NCBI RefSeq assembly: GCF_047511655.1
Contig: NC_133398.1
Location: 112,794,332-112,858,331 of the forward strand
DNA: 64,000 nt
Direction of reading: 5' to 3'
Source of the DNA: Castor canadensis
Taxonomy: Eukaryota; Chordata; Mammalia; Rodentia; Castoridae
In this document: in pieces, positions 13,379-24,122 of the stretch
How positions within the stretch are numbered: the stretch's first letter is position 1
How the letters are laid out: each line of letters opens with the position of its first letter
Position numbers and translations under genes: made by a program
Notes under the pieces: generated by a model
Databases searched by the model: none
The model's input: the letters and a program-made list of their open reading frames with translations, nothing else
What the model was told of the DNA's origin: nothing

Positions 13379-13927
13379 AAAAAATAAATAAATAAAATAA
13401 TACAACAGCAATAATTGAGGAAGCAACAAAATAATTTGAAAACTACAATTGATTCTAGAAAAGAAAGATATAGCACTGGCACAAGAACAAAATATTAGGA
13501 ATACAAGAATGAATGAAAAAACTAATTCTGACTGTTAAAAATAGCACAGGAGAAAAATCAACTGAGGAGTAGGAAAGATAGTTTTTGAATCCTACTGTAA
13601 TAATATGTCTGTTTGATGCACAATCAGGTATATGATTAGAAAGATAAAGTTAAAATATCAGACTGATGAAAACATTCTAACTTCTTCATTCTGGCTTTAG
13701 AAAAGCAATTCTATATTGTATTTCCTCAAAATGAGATGCAAACTGGCTATCTGGAATTTTCCTCTCTTAAGAGATGTCTAGCACACCTTGTCTCCCTCCT
13801 TCAACCTCAGGGAAAAATTTCTCTGGGATTCTCTCAATATCCAAACCAGTCTTGAATTATCTTTCTAAACTTATCCATGTTCTAAGTTTCTGTAAAATAT
13901 AAGGAAGATCTTTTTTGTTTGTGTTTT

Positions 13928-14218
13928 TTTAGAGGTACTGGTGTTTGAACTCAGGTCCTTTACTTGCTAAGCAATTGCTATACCACTGGAGCCACACCTT
14001 TGGTCTGTTTTGCTTCGTTAATTTTTGCTGGGGATCACAATCCTCCTACCTAAGTTTCCCTGTAGCTGGGATTGCATATCCTCATAACCACACCTGGCTT
14101 GTTTATTGTGATGTGGGTCTTGATAAATTTATACCTGAGCTGCCCTCTTACCACAATTCTCTTATATCCAGTTTCCAAGTAGTTGGAGTTGTAGGGTGTG
14201 AGCCACTGGACCTAGGAA
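13928..14218 (-). mobile_element. Composite ID-B1 SINE, antisense
   Basis: The + strand begins with the reverse complement of an ID-type tRNA-derived unit ('tttgaactcaggtcctttac', 'gctaagcaattgctatacca'). It continues with reverse-complemented B1-like segments ('tgtagctgggattgcatatc' and a second monomer ending 'gggtgtgagccactgga'). The 105-codon + strand frame at 13945-14262 is the antisense of this SINE, not a gene. Confidence 0.8.
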
Positions 14219-14780
14219 GGAAGATCTTAATACAAAAAAAATCAATATATTTTTCTGTATAACTCTATAGGAAGAATGATTGCATTTTAGAAGAATTATG
14301 CATTATTTGTCTGTTTAAACTATGTGCTTGTTACTTTAAATAGACTGTTGTGTATAATTACTTTTATGAATAAGATCATGTATTCTATGACTGTGGTAAG
14401 ACTTTGTTGGTGACTAAATAGTTAAAGTTCTAGAAGGGCAGAAGTGAAGTGGTAAGAGCCAAATAGATTTTCACTTGACTGTTATACAATATTTGCATAT
14501 AAATAGAGAAGCTTTAAGATCCACACATTTTGTGAATCAAATTACCATGACAACACAGTCTGCCTATGAAGCTTACATCCAAATATTATCTTTCAAAGAT
14601 GATCTGTTATAAAGTTTGTTTTAATTTTAAAATAATGCTTTCCACTCTTAGGAGGAAATGTTTTGTTCAGTACATTCACACTATTTTCTCTCAGGACAAC
14701 AGGTTTCTTTACACTGAAGCTGATAGGTAGATTCTGTTTCCTCTTCTATCAAAAATCAAAGGCTCAGCAAATTTGAACTG
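14219..14780. other. Intronic sequence, nothing recognised
   Basis: AT-rich sequence without recognisable repeats or exons, ending where the GC content rises at the start of the retroviral region. Confidence 0.45.
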
Positions 14781-15539
14781 AAGCATCAACAGCACCAAAT
14801 AAGAGAAGACAGGCCCTTAGTCCCATCCTCAACATGGGTGCCAAGAGGCGGAGTGTGGGCAGGAGGCCACGATCCATAAGAGGTAGCCCCTCACCTTCCA
14901 CCTGGAGTTGGGGACACTTAGACCTCCAGTGGTTACCTTTGCAGAGAGAGTATTGTCCCAGTTGGAGGCGGGGCTGTCTCCCGACATGTCTCCCTTAAGC
15001 ATTCTCTGCAGAAATGCCCTTCCTGTCCACCATGATAGCAAGTTCAGGATACAGGCCCCAGTCGGGTGGAGCCCTGTCTGAGAGCAGCAATGAGGCCATG
15101 ATATCTCTTATCTTTTTCTCTCCTTTTAGTAAGTTCCCGGACACAAAGACATACAGACATAGCTATACATACAGACATAGCTAGCTGAATTAGTTGATCC
15201 TTCAAACACAGGCTTAGTTTTCTACAAATATCAGGGGATGACTGTTAAAACTTATCTTTGACGAGAACCTCTCTCACATATGACTGTGGGTCCACCTTGG
15301 TAAGCTTTATGATAGTGTCCTCAACATGCTACAGAAAGGTAAGGGGATTTTCTTCAGGATGTTGCTGTAAAGAAAAGTTGTTAGTTTACATTGACACCTG
15401 ACACTCTGGAGAGCAGGTCTCTGAACCGTTCTGAGCCTCAGTTTTCTCACTTGGTGAAGATTAAACTACTTTCTTCCACTATGAGATGGCTGAAGTGATA
15501 TTAACGCCACTTATCTCCCTTACCATATTTTTAAAATTT

Positions 15540-15607
15540 GCAATGCTGAGGAACTGAACCCAGGGCCTTGCACATGCTGGGCAGACACTCCCACTGAGCT
15601 ACAACCT
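15540..15607 (-). mobile_element. ID-type tRNA-derived SINE, antisense
   Basis: The reverse complement reads as a tRNA-like unit: 'ggttgtagctcagtgggagt' near one end and 'ccctgggttcagttcctcag' at the B-box side. Such ID cores are common in rodents. It lies inside the retroviral block, so it was probably inserted into it. Confidence 0.8.
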
Positions 15608-15635
15608 TATTCCCAAATATTTTTTCTCTTTCCTT

Positions 15636-15713
15636 TGGCTGTAAAGGGGCATGAATTCAGGACTTTATGCCAGCAAAGTGCCACTCTACTGCTTGAGAAA
15701 TATCACCAGCCCC
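15636..15713 (-). mobile_element. Second ID-like SINE fragment, antisense
   Basis: The reverse complement reads 'ggggctggtgatatttctca' then 'agcagtagagtggcactttg', and further on 'gaattcatgcccctttacag'. It resembles a diverged ID unit in the same orientation as its neighbour 30 bases away. The similarity is weaker than for the first unit. Confidence 0.55.
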
Positions 15714-17857
15714 TTTTGGTGTGGATCTGTCAAGGAGACTATCTGTGCCTCTATAGGTAGGCACATTTATTCCCTCATTTCCAGGTGCCACTAGTATTGG
15801 GGCTCATTGTAAATGGTAACCATTTCCAACCTGAGTGGCCTGGGCCAGAACCTATTGCTTTTCTGATGAGGAAAGAGTCTGGTCTAGTAGAAGCATAATA
15901 TCCTTTCATGTCAATTGAAAGGTTTGGATCACAGAGATAAAGGCCTGAATGTATTTGTCTGGGCATCAGTATAGCTGTCCAGATGTTTTAAAATTTCCCT
16001 TAAATCTGATAACTGGAAGAGGACATAAACTCACCCTCTTCTCATCATTGCCTGTTGAATGGAGAAGAACCCATTAGGAGGTTCTGAATATTGGGGTTGC
16101 CTAGAAGGTAGGGAAAAGGGTGGAGAAATAGGGCTGGGGGCCTTCCCATTGATAAGGGGCTTTTTGGTCCCCCTTTCCAATGTTTATCCTGTGGCTTACA
16201 AAGAATGGCCAGAGTTTGAGTATCTAAATAGCAATTATGGAGCCAATCTGAGTGGTCTCAGAGATGAAAGAAATATTTATGGGGAGACTCAGTTTACTTT
16301 TTCTCCCTTTTACAGAACAGGTCTAATTAGAGTATGGTATAGAAATTTAAGGAACCCTGTGAAGGTCACTTCTCTTAGTCACCTAAGGTATACTGAGGCC
16401 AGGCCTCAGTACAAAGCTTCCAACATCTGCAAGCCAGAAGACTGGAACAAGCAGGTCCAATCTAGAAAGAACAAAATGCTAGGATCTTACCTTTTAGCTA
16501 ACAGCAGGCAGCCTATTTAATAAAGGCTACCTTTTTAACATAGGAGTAAACCATCTGTAAATTTAGAGAAGGGCATTCAGAAGGCATCCCAGGCCAATAA
16601 CAGGACCATATGGGACAACTACTGTTAATATTTGAAGGGAAAACTTTATGCTGAGGCTGATAGTATAGAAAATTTTAAATGAGAAGTTTAGAGACCACAG
16701 TAATATCTATTTTTCTATTTCTGGGACAATAACCTTGAGGTAACAATTGGCTTACAAGCTGGGTCCAGTGCCCGGAGGTGAAGTGAGGCTAAGGAGCAAG
16801 GCATGTGCAAGTCACTGACCCCCTCGACACGCCCCCTGGACAAGCGAGCCTGACTGCCCCTAGGCCTGATCCTGCGGCCTGTTTCCCCTCCCCACTTCCT
16901 GTGTACTCTGTGTGTGTTTATTCTAGGGGAAGTGGTGGTAGGCTGAAGCCATGTGCGGCTGGCAGCCTAGGATGTGTGTTGGGCTGGCCTATGGATTCTC
17001 TTAGCTATGGCAGGCATTTCCACTTTGCATGAGCATGCCTATTTGCTTTCGCTCCTCTCTTGTGTGGACAGAGTTAGGGCATTAGCATTGTAGATGCAGT
17101 TTTTATTTTTTGTAAACACTTTTGCTTTGCCGATTTAAAGTTACTTTATACTGAGAGGCCTGGCAAACTAGTTGGAATAACTTAAGTTATAAGGTACCAT
17201 GCTAAAAGTTTTTCGTGGGAGGTAGGGTCCCAGTAAGTCCAGGGAGAGAAAGGCAGACAGAGACAAAGGACATGTGGTGAGACCATGGAGGAGGCAGAAA
17301 AGGTGTCCTGACATCTTAGGTAAGGGAGGGGAAGGCAGAGCCTGGAGGCATGACATATGCATAAGGGATTAGCCATCACCTGTGCCTCTAGGTTGCTCTC
17401 ATTGACTCATACTGGAACACTTTCAGCAACATGAAACCTCCAGTCTCTGGTTGCTGTCTCAGGCTAAAGGAGCATTAGACACGGGGGAAAAGAGAAGCAG
17501 TCATCAGATGCCATAATCAATTAGGACTCCCCCAACATAGCATGAGGTGTACCTGAATAAACCCCTGGGCTTGGTCTCAGCCCACTGGGAGGGAGCATGA
17601 TCTCCTCCAGAGCTGGAATCGCTTTGAGGCCAGAGTTGGCCAGAAGTGGATTGATACCATGATGGGAAAGTCCCTCAGGAAGATAGGAAGAGATATGCAG
17701 TGTGAGCAGCCCAAAAAGTCTGATTACATGGGGAAGAAGGATGTTTGGGAGAGAAATGGGTTAGTTTAGAAGCTGGTTTAGAGGCTAACAGAACCTGCAC
17801 AGGGGAACAGGAAGGACAGAGGGAGGGTTTGGTGTGGAGATTGGAAAAGGATTGGGT

Positions 17858-17896
17858 GTAGGATAGTTCATTCCATTTACCAGCACACTCACAGAA
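17858..17896 (-). other. Retroviral gag matrix-like motif
   Basis: Thirteen codons on the - strand read FCECAGKWNELSY, matching the pattern of the class I (gamma-like) retroviral matrix region in which a Cys/Lys-rich turn is followed by KW-E-PY. The next bases are Ser/Pro-rich, as in the segment between matrix and capsid. The motif sits about 0.7 kb downstream of the primer-binding site, the distance expected for gag. No functional product is possible given the flanking frameshifts. Confidence 0.6.
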
Positions 17897-18492
17897 ATTG
17901 TATAAATCCCTTAAAATACTGGGATTGAAAGTGCCATTAAGTGGTCATTTGGAGTCTAATGGGTGTTGGCACCATGCCTGATGACAGAGAAAAATGAGCT
18001 TTCATGGCTTAACATCAGGCATTAGGTGGAGGGGCCCAAGATTGGCCAGAAGACATCCCAATGGGGAGTCTGAGAGAGTTTGGGGTGGTCTGATCTCTTT
18101 GGTGAAGCCTGAACTGAGGAAAGATATGGTGGGCATACCCAAAATATCAGTTCCTCAGGAGAGAAAGTAGATGTTGAACACTGGGAGGAACATCTTCCTC
18201 AGGGGGCCCACAGTCCTAGGGAACCCCGTTCCCAAGGACAAGAGCAAGCCAAGACCTAGCTCTAGGATTTCAAGGAAATGGGAAAGAGATCATGGCTCTG
18301 CATGTGAGGAGGACTCACCAAGAGAGGGCCTTGAGGGAGGATTGGCTGGTGGTGGATGGCAATTGGGGACACACTGGGGCAGATGAAATACCCTGTGAGC
18401 AGTGAGGGAGCAGTGTTTTCTAGGATTGGAGGTCCCAGTAATGCAGCTCATATCACGGAGGAAGGGAATGGGAGTAGAGAGAAAGAGAAAGG

Positions 18493-18514
18493 GAGAGAGA
18501 GAGAGAGAGAGAGT
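18493..18514. repeat. (GA)n microsatellite
   Basis: A run of about ten GA dinucleotides within a longer purine-rich stretch in the retroviral leader region. Confidence 0.9.
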
Positions 18515-18573
18515 GAGTCTGGGATGGAGGTGGAGGCCAGGAGAGCAAGGTCAGTGCTGGGAGCGCACCCCAA

Positions 18574-18591
18574 ATCCGAGTCACAGTACCA
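18574..18591 (-). promoter_or_regulatory. Retroviral primer-binding site, tRNA-His type
   Basis: The + strand ATCCGAGTCACAGTACCA is the 3' end of a tRNA-His sequence with two differences from the expected ...CACGGCACCA. Its reverse complement, TGGTACTGTGACTCGGAT, is therefore a primer-binding site of the kind used by HERV-H-like class I retroviruses. It lies directly after the LTR-like end on the - strand. Confidence 0.75.
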
Positions 18592-18903
18592 AAATATTAG
18601 AAAAAATGCCACTCAGAAAGAAAGCTCATGAGAAAAATCTTACGTCTAAGAGCCAGTCTGGCTTGGGAAATATGGCGCAGCTCAGACTCTGGGCTAGGTG
18701 TGACTTTTATAGAAGAAGGAAGGTAAAGAAGTTAACGCATGTGCAGGAGTCTCCGGTAGGGGTGGGGTTCTGTTTAATGGCGGGTCTGTCTTCTATCACC
18801 TCCCACACCTAGTTGATAAAAATTCCTTGCAGATCCAGTAAAGTAGTGGATTAGTGGCTTTGAGTGCCATCTGGATCTTGAGAAGTCGTAGGTAAATTTA
18901 CTC
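18592..18903 (-). mobile_element. 5' LTR-like region of the endogenous retrovirus
   Basis: About 310 bp between the primer-binding site and the flanking L1. On the - strand it has a TATAAAA box (18705-18711), with GC-richer sequence ahead of it and the primer-binding site about 115 bases downstream, consistent with U3-R-U5 order. The outer boundary is set by where L1 sequence begins (about 18904) and is approximate. The exact terminal TG/CA cannot be confirmed. Confidence 0.55.
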
Positions 18904-19830
18904 ATTTTGGAGCATCTGAAAGGAGATAGCAAGATTGGGAGTTGACCTAGGGTTATATGCAAAAGAATGTGAGTCAGGTTGCAACAAAGACACCTGCATT
19001 CCCATATTTATTGCAGCACTATTCACAATAGATAACCTATGGAAACAATGAAGATTCCCCACTGTTGATGAATGAAGTGAGAAAATATGGTATTTAAACA
19101 AAATGGAATTTTCCTCAGCCACAAAGAAGAATGAAATTTTGTCATTCAGAGGTAAATGGATGGAACTGGAGACATCATCTTAAGTGTAGTGAACCAGGTG
19201 CAGAAGGCCAATAATTGCATGTTTTCTCTCATATGTGGAATATAGACCTAACATAAATGCAGCAATGTTATGAAAAACAGGTCATTCCAAGGAAGGCAAC
19301 ATCCTGAACGACAGTGTCAAAGAAGAAAGTTAGGAAGGTGAAAACAGTTGCTGTACTCACTATACAAGAATGAACACAGAAATTTTTAACGTGTTGAAAC
19401 CACCATAAGAAAGGAACTAAGGTAGAAAGAAGATAAATATAGGAAATGAACCAAATCATGCTTGATATGTATAAACATGGAATTGCCACGGGAAACTCCC
19501 TTTGTAGCTACTTAAACAACCAAAAATGTCATTTTTTCCCTTCTTTTCTTGTATAAAATCAGAGATTGGGAGGACAGAACAGGTTCTACATGGGAAGGAG
19601 GTGGGGAAATGGTGAAGAAGAATGACCATGGTGCCTACACTGTGTACATATGAACGTTAATGCAAAAATGTTATTTGTTGAAACTACTCCCGGAATGGCT
19701 GGGAGGAAAGGATGAAGAAAATGGTGGAGGGATTGAATACAAGTATGATATTTTGAAAAAATTTTGTAAATGCTACAATGTACCCCCAGCCAGTGCAACA
19801 ATAAAAGATAAAATTAAATTTAAAAATGGG
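18904..19830 (+). mobile_element. LINE-1 3' end, sense, 5'-truncated
   Basis: Sense L1 words appear in order: 'caaaagaatgtgagtcaggt', 'tattgcagcactattcacaa', 'aatggatggaactggagaca' and 'tgttttctctcatatgtgga'. These are followed by a purine-rich 3' UTR and an A-rich end near 19800-19830. The coding frame is broken. It directly abuts the retroviral LTR. Confidence 0.8.
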
Positions 19831-19964
19831 AGTGGATTAGAGAGTACCTCAGTAAGTTGACTACACTTTCATGCTTTGTGAGTTGGTTATCATTTTTACA
19901 TGTATTTGCACACATGAATATAAGTACACAGAGAAGATTTTACTTTTATCTTCTCTTTTCTTTT

Positions 19965-22900
19965 TTTTTATGTTTGACTTTTATTTATTTATTATTTATT
20001 TATTTATTTACATGTGCATACATTGTTTGGGTCATTTCTCCGCCCTGCCCCCTCTCCCACCCTTTCCCCCCCACCCCTCCAGAGTTTCAGGCAGGTCCTG
20101 TTCTGTTCTTATCACTGATTTTGTTGAAAAAACTACATATGCATAATAAGAAAGACAAAGTGTTTTTGCTAGTTGAGTTAAGAATAGCTATACAAAAAGA
20201 TTCCTACTATTGCTTTCATGTATCCATGAATTATGACCCATGTTGATTTCATTCTAACTGATAATTTCCTTGGTTCCCTATCCCCTGCTCATGATAAACT
20301 GTCTTTCTAAGGTTTCTGTATTAGTTCCTCTGGATTGGGGACATCAAACGCTTTCATGTTATGTGTTTTCTATCTATTCCTATATCTCCTGTATATGCTC
20401 TCCACTTGCCATGTGATCCAAGTCCAATGGCATTGCCCTAGACCTAAAGTCCACATACGAGGGAGACCATTCGATTTTTGGTCTTCTGGGCCTGGCTGAC
20501 CTTGCTCAGAATGATGTGCTCCAGTTCCATCCATTTACCTGCAAATGAAAAGACTTCATTTTTCTTCATGGCTGAGTAAAATTCCATTGTGTACAAGTAC
20601 CACTTTTTCTTGATCCATTCATCAGTAATGAGGCATTTTGGCTGTTCCATAACTTGGCTATTGTGAATAGCACTGCAATAAACCTGGGTGTGCAGGTGCC
20701 TCTGGAGTAACCTGTGTCGCATTTCTTTGGGTATATTCCCAGGAGTGCAAATGCTGGATCATATGGCAGGTCTATGTTTAGATTTTTAATAAATCTCCAA
20801 TTTTTTTCCAGAATGGTTGCACCATCTTGCATTCCCACCAGCAGTGGATTAGGATTCTTTTTTTTCCACATCCTCACCAGCACCTGTTGGTGGTGGTGTT
20901 TTTGATGATGGCTATTCTAACAGTGGTGAGGTGGAATCTTAGTGTGGTTTTGATTTGCATTTCCTTAATGGCCAGAGATGGTGAGCATTTTTCATGTGTT
21001 TTTTGGCCATTTGAATTTCTTCTTTTGAAAAAGTTCTGTTTAGTTCAGTTGCCCATTTTTTAATTGGTTCATTGATTTTAGGAGAGTTTAGTTTCTTTTT
21101 TTTTCACTTTTCTTTTATTATTCATATGTGCATACAAGACTTGGTTCATTTCTCCCCCTGCCCCCACCCCCTCCCTTACCACCCACTCTGGCCCCTCCCT
21201 CTCCCCCCCACTCAATACCCAGCAGAAACTATTTTGCCCTTATTTCTAATTTTGTTGTAGAGAGAGTATAAGCAATAATAGGAAGGAACAAGGGTTTTTG
21301 CTGGTTGAGCTAAGGATAGCTATACAGGGCATTGACTCACATTGATTTCCTGTGCGTGGGTGTTACCTTCTAGGTTAATTCTTTTTGATCTAACCTTTTC
21401 TCTAGTACCCTGTATATTCTGGTTATCAGTCCCTTGTCTGATGTATAGCTGGCAAATATTTTCTCCCACTCTGTGGGTGGTCTTTTCAGTTTAGAGACCA
21501 TTTCTTTTGCTGTGCAGAAGCTTTTTAATTTTATGAAGTACCATTTGTCCATCCTTTCTCTTAGTTGCTGAGCTGGTGGGTTCTATTGAGGAAGTCTTTG
21601 CCTATACCAGTTTGTTCCAGAGTGTCCTGCTCCCTCCTGTAGTAATTTCAGATTTTCAGGTCTGATATTTAGGTCCTTGATCCATTTTGAGTTGATACCA
21701 GTACAGGGTGATAGACATGGGGTAACCATTTTTCCCAGCAACATTTGTGAAGAAGCTGTGTTTACTCCATCGTATATTTTTGGCAACTTTGTCAAAAATG
21801 AGGTGGGTATAACTGTGTGGGTTCATATCTGGGTCCTCTATTCTGTTCCATTGGTCTTCATGTCTGTTTTTTTGCCAGTACCATGTTATTTTTATTGCTT
21901 TTGCTTTGTAATATAGTTTGAAGTTGGGTATTGTGATACCTCCATCATTGCTGTTTTTGCTGAGTATGACCTTGGCTATTCATGGTCTCTTCTGTTTTCA
22001 AATGAATTTTAGGGTAGATTTTTCAATCTCAGTGATGAAAGTCACTGGGATTTTGATGGGAATTGCATTAAGCATGTAGATTGCTTTCAGTAGTATAGCC
22101 ATTTTTACTATGTTGATTCTACCGATCCATGAGCATGGGAGATCTTTCCATCTTCTGTAGTCTCCTCAATCTCTTTCTTCAAGAGTTTGTATTTCTCCTT
22201 GTAGAAGTCATTCACATCCTTTATTAAATTTACTCCTAAGTATTTGATTTTTTTGAGGGTATTGTGAATGGAATTCTTTCTATGTATTCCTTCTCAGTTT
22301 GTTCATTGTTGGTGTATAGAAAAGCTAATGATTTTTATAGGTTGATTTTTTATCCTGCCAAATTACTGTAGCTGTTTATGGTGTCTAAGAGTTTTTGGGT
22401 AGAGATTTTTGGGTCTTTCAGGTATAGGATCTTATCGTGAACAAATGAGGATATTTTGACAGTTTCTTTACCTATTTCTATTCCTTTTATTTCTTCATCT
22501 TGCCTAATTGATCTGACTAGAAATTGCAGTACTATGTTGAATAGGAGTAGGGATAGTGGGCATACTTGTCTCATTCTTGATTTTAAGGCAAATGGTTTCA
22601 GTTTTTCACCATTAAGTATGATGTTGGTTGTAGGTTTGTCATATATAGCCTTTATAATGTTGAGGTACATTCCTTCTATTCATAGTTCTCTTAGAGCTTT
22701 TACATGAAGTGGTGTTGGATCCTGTCAAAGGCTTTTTCTGCATCTATTGAGATGATCAAGTGGTTTTGTCTTTGCTTCTATTGATGTGCTCTATTAAATT
22801 TATTGATTTGCATATGTTGAACCATTCCTGCATCCCTGGGATGAAGCCAACTTGGTCGTGGTGAATGATATTTCTGATGTGTTGTTGGATTCGGTATGCC

Positions 22901-24122
22901 ATTATTTTATTGAGGATTATTGCATTGATGTTCATTAGAGAGATTGGCCTGCAGTTCCTCTTTTTGCAGGTGTCTTTGTCTGGTTTTGGGATGAGAGTAA
23001 TATCGTCTTCATAAAATGAATTAGGCAGTGTTTCTTCTTATTCTATTTCATCGAAAAGTTTAAGCAGAGTTGGTATTAATTCTTCTTTAAATGTCTGATA
23101 GAATTCAGCAGTGAATCCATCAGGTCCTGGACTTTTAAGTTTTGGGAGGCTCTTCAATTTCTTTTTGTGTTATAGATCTATTCAGTTGATTAATATCCTC
23201 TTGGTTCTGTTTTGGATGCTTGTAAGTTTCTAGTAATCTGTCCATTTCTTCAGGATTTTCAAATTTATTAGACTATAGATCCTCAAAGTAGTCTGATGAT
23301 TTCCTGGATTTCCATGGTGTTCGTTGTTATCTCTTGCATTTTTGATTTTACTGATTTGTGATTTTTGTCTCCTCATTTTAGTCAGGTTTACCAGGGGTTT
23401 GTTAATCTTGTTTATTTTTTCAAAGAACAAGTTTTTTGTTTTGTTGATCCTTGGTATTTTTTTTCTGTTTCTATTTTATTGGTTTCACCCTTTTCTTAAT
23501 TATTTCTTTCTTTCTGCTTGATTTGGGGTTTGTTTGTTCTTGTTTTTCTAGAAGTTTCAGCTGTAGTGTTAGGTCATTGATTTGAGATCTTTCTATCCTT
23601 TTGATTTTTGTACTCATGGGTACAATCTTTCCTATCAGGACTGCCTTCTCTTTGTCCCATAGGTTCCAGTAGGTCATGTTTTCATTTTCATTAACTTCCA
23701 GGAACCTGTTGATTTCCACTTTTATTTCATCAGTGACCCATTCATCATTAAATGAATGGTGTTCTGCTTCCAATTGTTTGCGTATTTTTTACTGGTGTTT
23801 TTGTTGTTGATTTCTAGTTTTAATGGGTTGTGGTCAGACAGAATGCATAGGAATATTTCTATTTTCTTATATTTGCTGAGGCTTTCTTTGTGCCCTAAGA
23901 TATTATCAATTTTGGAAAAGGTTTCATGGGCTGCTGAGAAGAATGTATATTGTGCAGAAGTTGATGTAATATTCTGTAGACCTCAGCTCAGTCCTTTTGA
24001 CCTATGGTGTGATTTAGTTCTGGGATTTCTTTATTGATTTTGTGTTTGGATGACCTATCTATTGGTGATATGGGAGTATTAAAGTCTCCCACTACCACTG
24101 TGTTGGAGTTAATATATATTTA
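19965..24122 (-). mobile_element. LINE-1, antisense, 5'-truncated, carrying a nested L1 end
   Basis: Starts on the + strand with T-rich poly-A complement and the C-rich 3' UTR tract (20040-20090). It then runs through the reverse complement of ORF2: the C-terminus at 20444, the Cys-containing 3' domain, reverse transcriptase around 22350-22700, and part of the endonuclease near 23500-24100, where it ends. The frame is broken into pieces (for example 20444-20722, 20566-20883, 22350-22670, 23471-23773), so ORF2 is dead. At the RT active site the + strand 'atcttatcgtgaacaaatga' shows that FADD has decayed to FVHD. A foreign L1 3' end interrupts it at 21092-21400. Confidence 0.9.
21092..21400 (-). 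mobile_element. Short young LINE-1 3' end nested in another L1
   Basis: About 305 bp with the same sequence as 59790-60095, differing at roughly ten positions by eye. It includes the T-rich start, 'cattcatatgtgcatac'-like words, the C-rich tract and 'ggttaattctttttgatcta'. The surrounding ORF2 antisense sequence resumes immediately afterwards ('accctgtatattctggttat'), which shows a simple insertion of a severely 5'-truncated element. Confidence 0.85.

Larger units (their letters stand above)
8838..13402 (+). pseudogene. SEC24B: SEC24B processed pseudogene (retrocopy)
   Basis: SEC24B is the cargo-binding inner-coat subunit of COPII vesicles. This copy is intronless from a GC-rich 5' end through a 3' UTR to a poly-A tail at about 13379-13402. 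An ATTAAA signal lies at 13359-13364. The ancestral start codon reads AGG at 8880-8882. The N-terminal frame runs through short words such as ARIPSKFGGA and SGYRLHHQNY and then stops at TAA 9090-9092. From Met 9105 a 454-codon frame (to 10469) keeps the Ser/Pro/Gln-rich N-terminus, an acidic poly-Glu stretch and NLTQERKILPM. The zinc-finger segment VRCRSCRTYINPF...WKCNLCYR lies at 10628-10715. Further lesions include TAA at 10467, TGA at 10965 and 11541, a short deletion near 11120-11150 and several frameshifts. The C-terminal end HVQQQICK precedes TGA at 12613-12615. A dead reverse-transcribed copy of an mRNA. Confidence 0.95.
14781..18903 (-). mobile_element. Degenerate class I endogenous retrovirus, antisense
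   Basis: A block of higher GC than its surroundings. Read on the - strand, the right end has an LTR-like promoter (TATAAAA at 18705-18711). A tRNA-like primer-binding site (18574-18591) and then gag-like sequence follow in retroviral order. A gag matrix-like motif FCECAGKWNELSY is readable at 17858-17896. Downstream sequence at 14.8-17.8 kb is probably the decayed remainder, but I could not assign pol or env with confidence, and I recognised no matching 3' LTR at the left end. The whole unit is about 4.1 kb, about half a provirus, so large deletions are likely. Frames are broken throughout. The 153-codon + strand frame at 16059-16520 is antisense to it. The left boundary is approximate. Confidence 0.65.

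Noticed and set aside
15540-15607. tRNA-like sequence
   Set aside because: The B-box and 'gggttcag' words belong to an ID SINE; there is no complete cloverleaf or CCA-adjacent acceptor stem, so it is not a tRNA gene.
16059-16520. 153-codon + strand open frame
   Set aside because: It lies antisense to the degenerate retroviral block. It has no recognisable domain, no splice context and no promoter.
18574-18591. tRNA-His 3' end as a tRNA gene remnant
   Set aside because: Only 18 bases match and they sit next to a TATA-bearing LTR-like region, which fits a retroviral primer-binding site rather than a tRNA gene.
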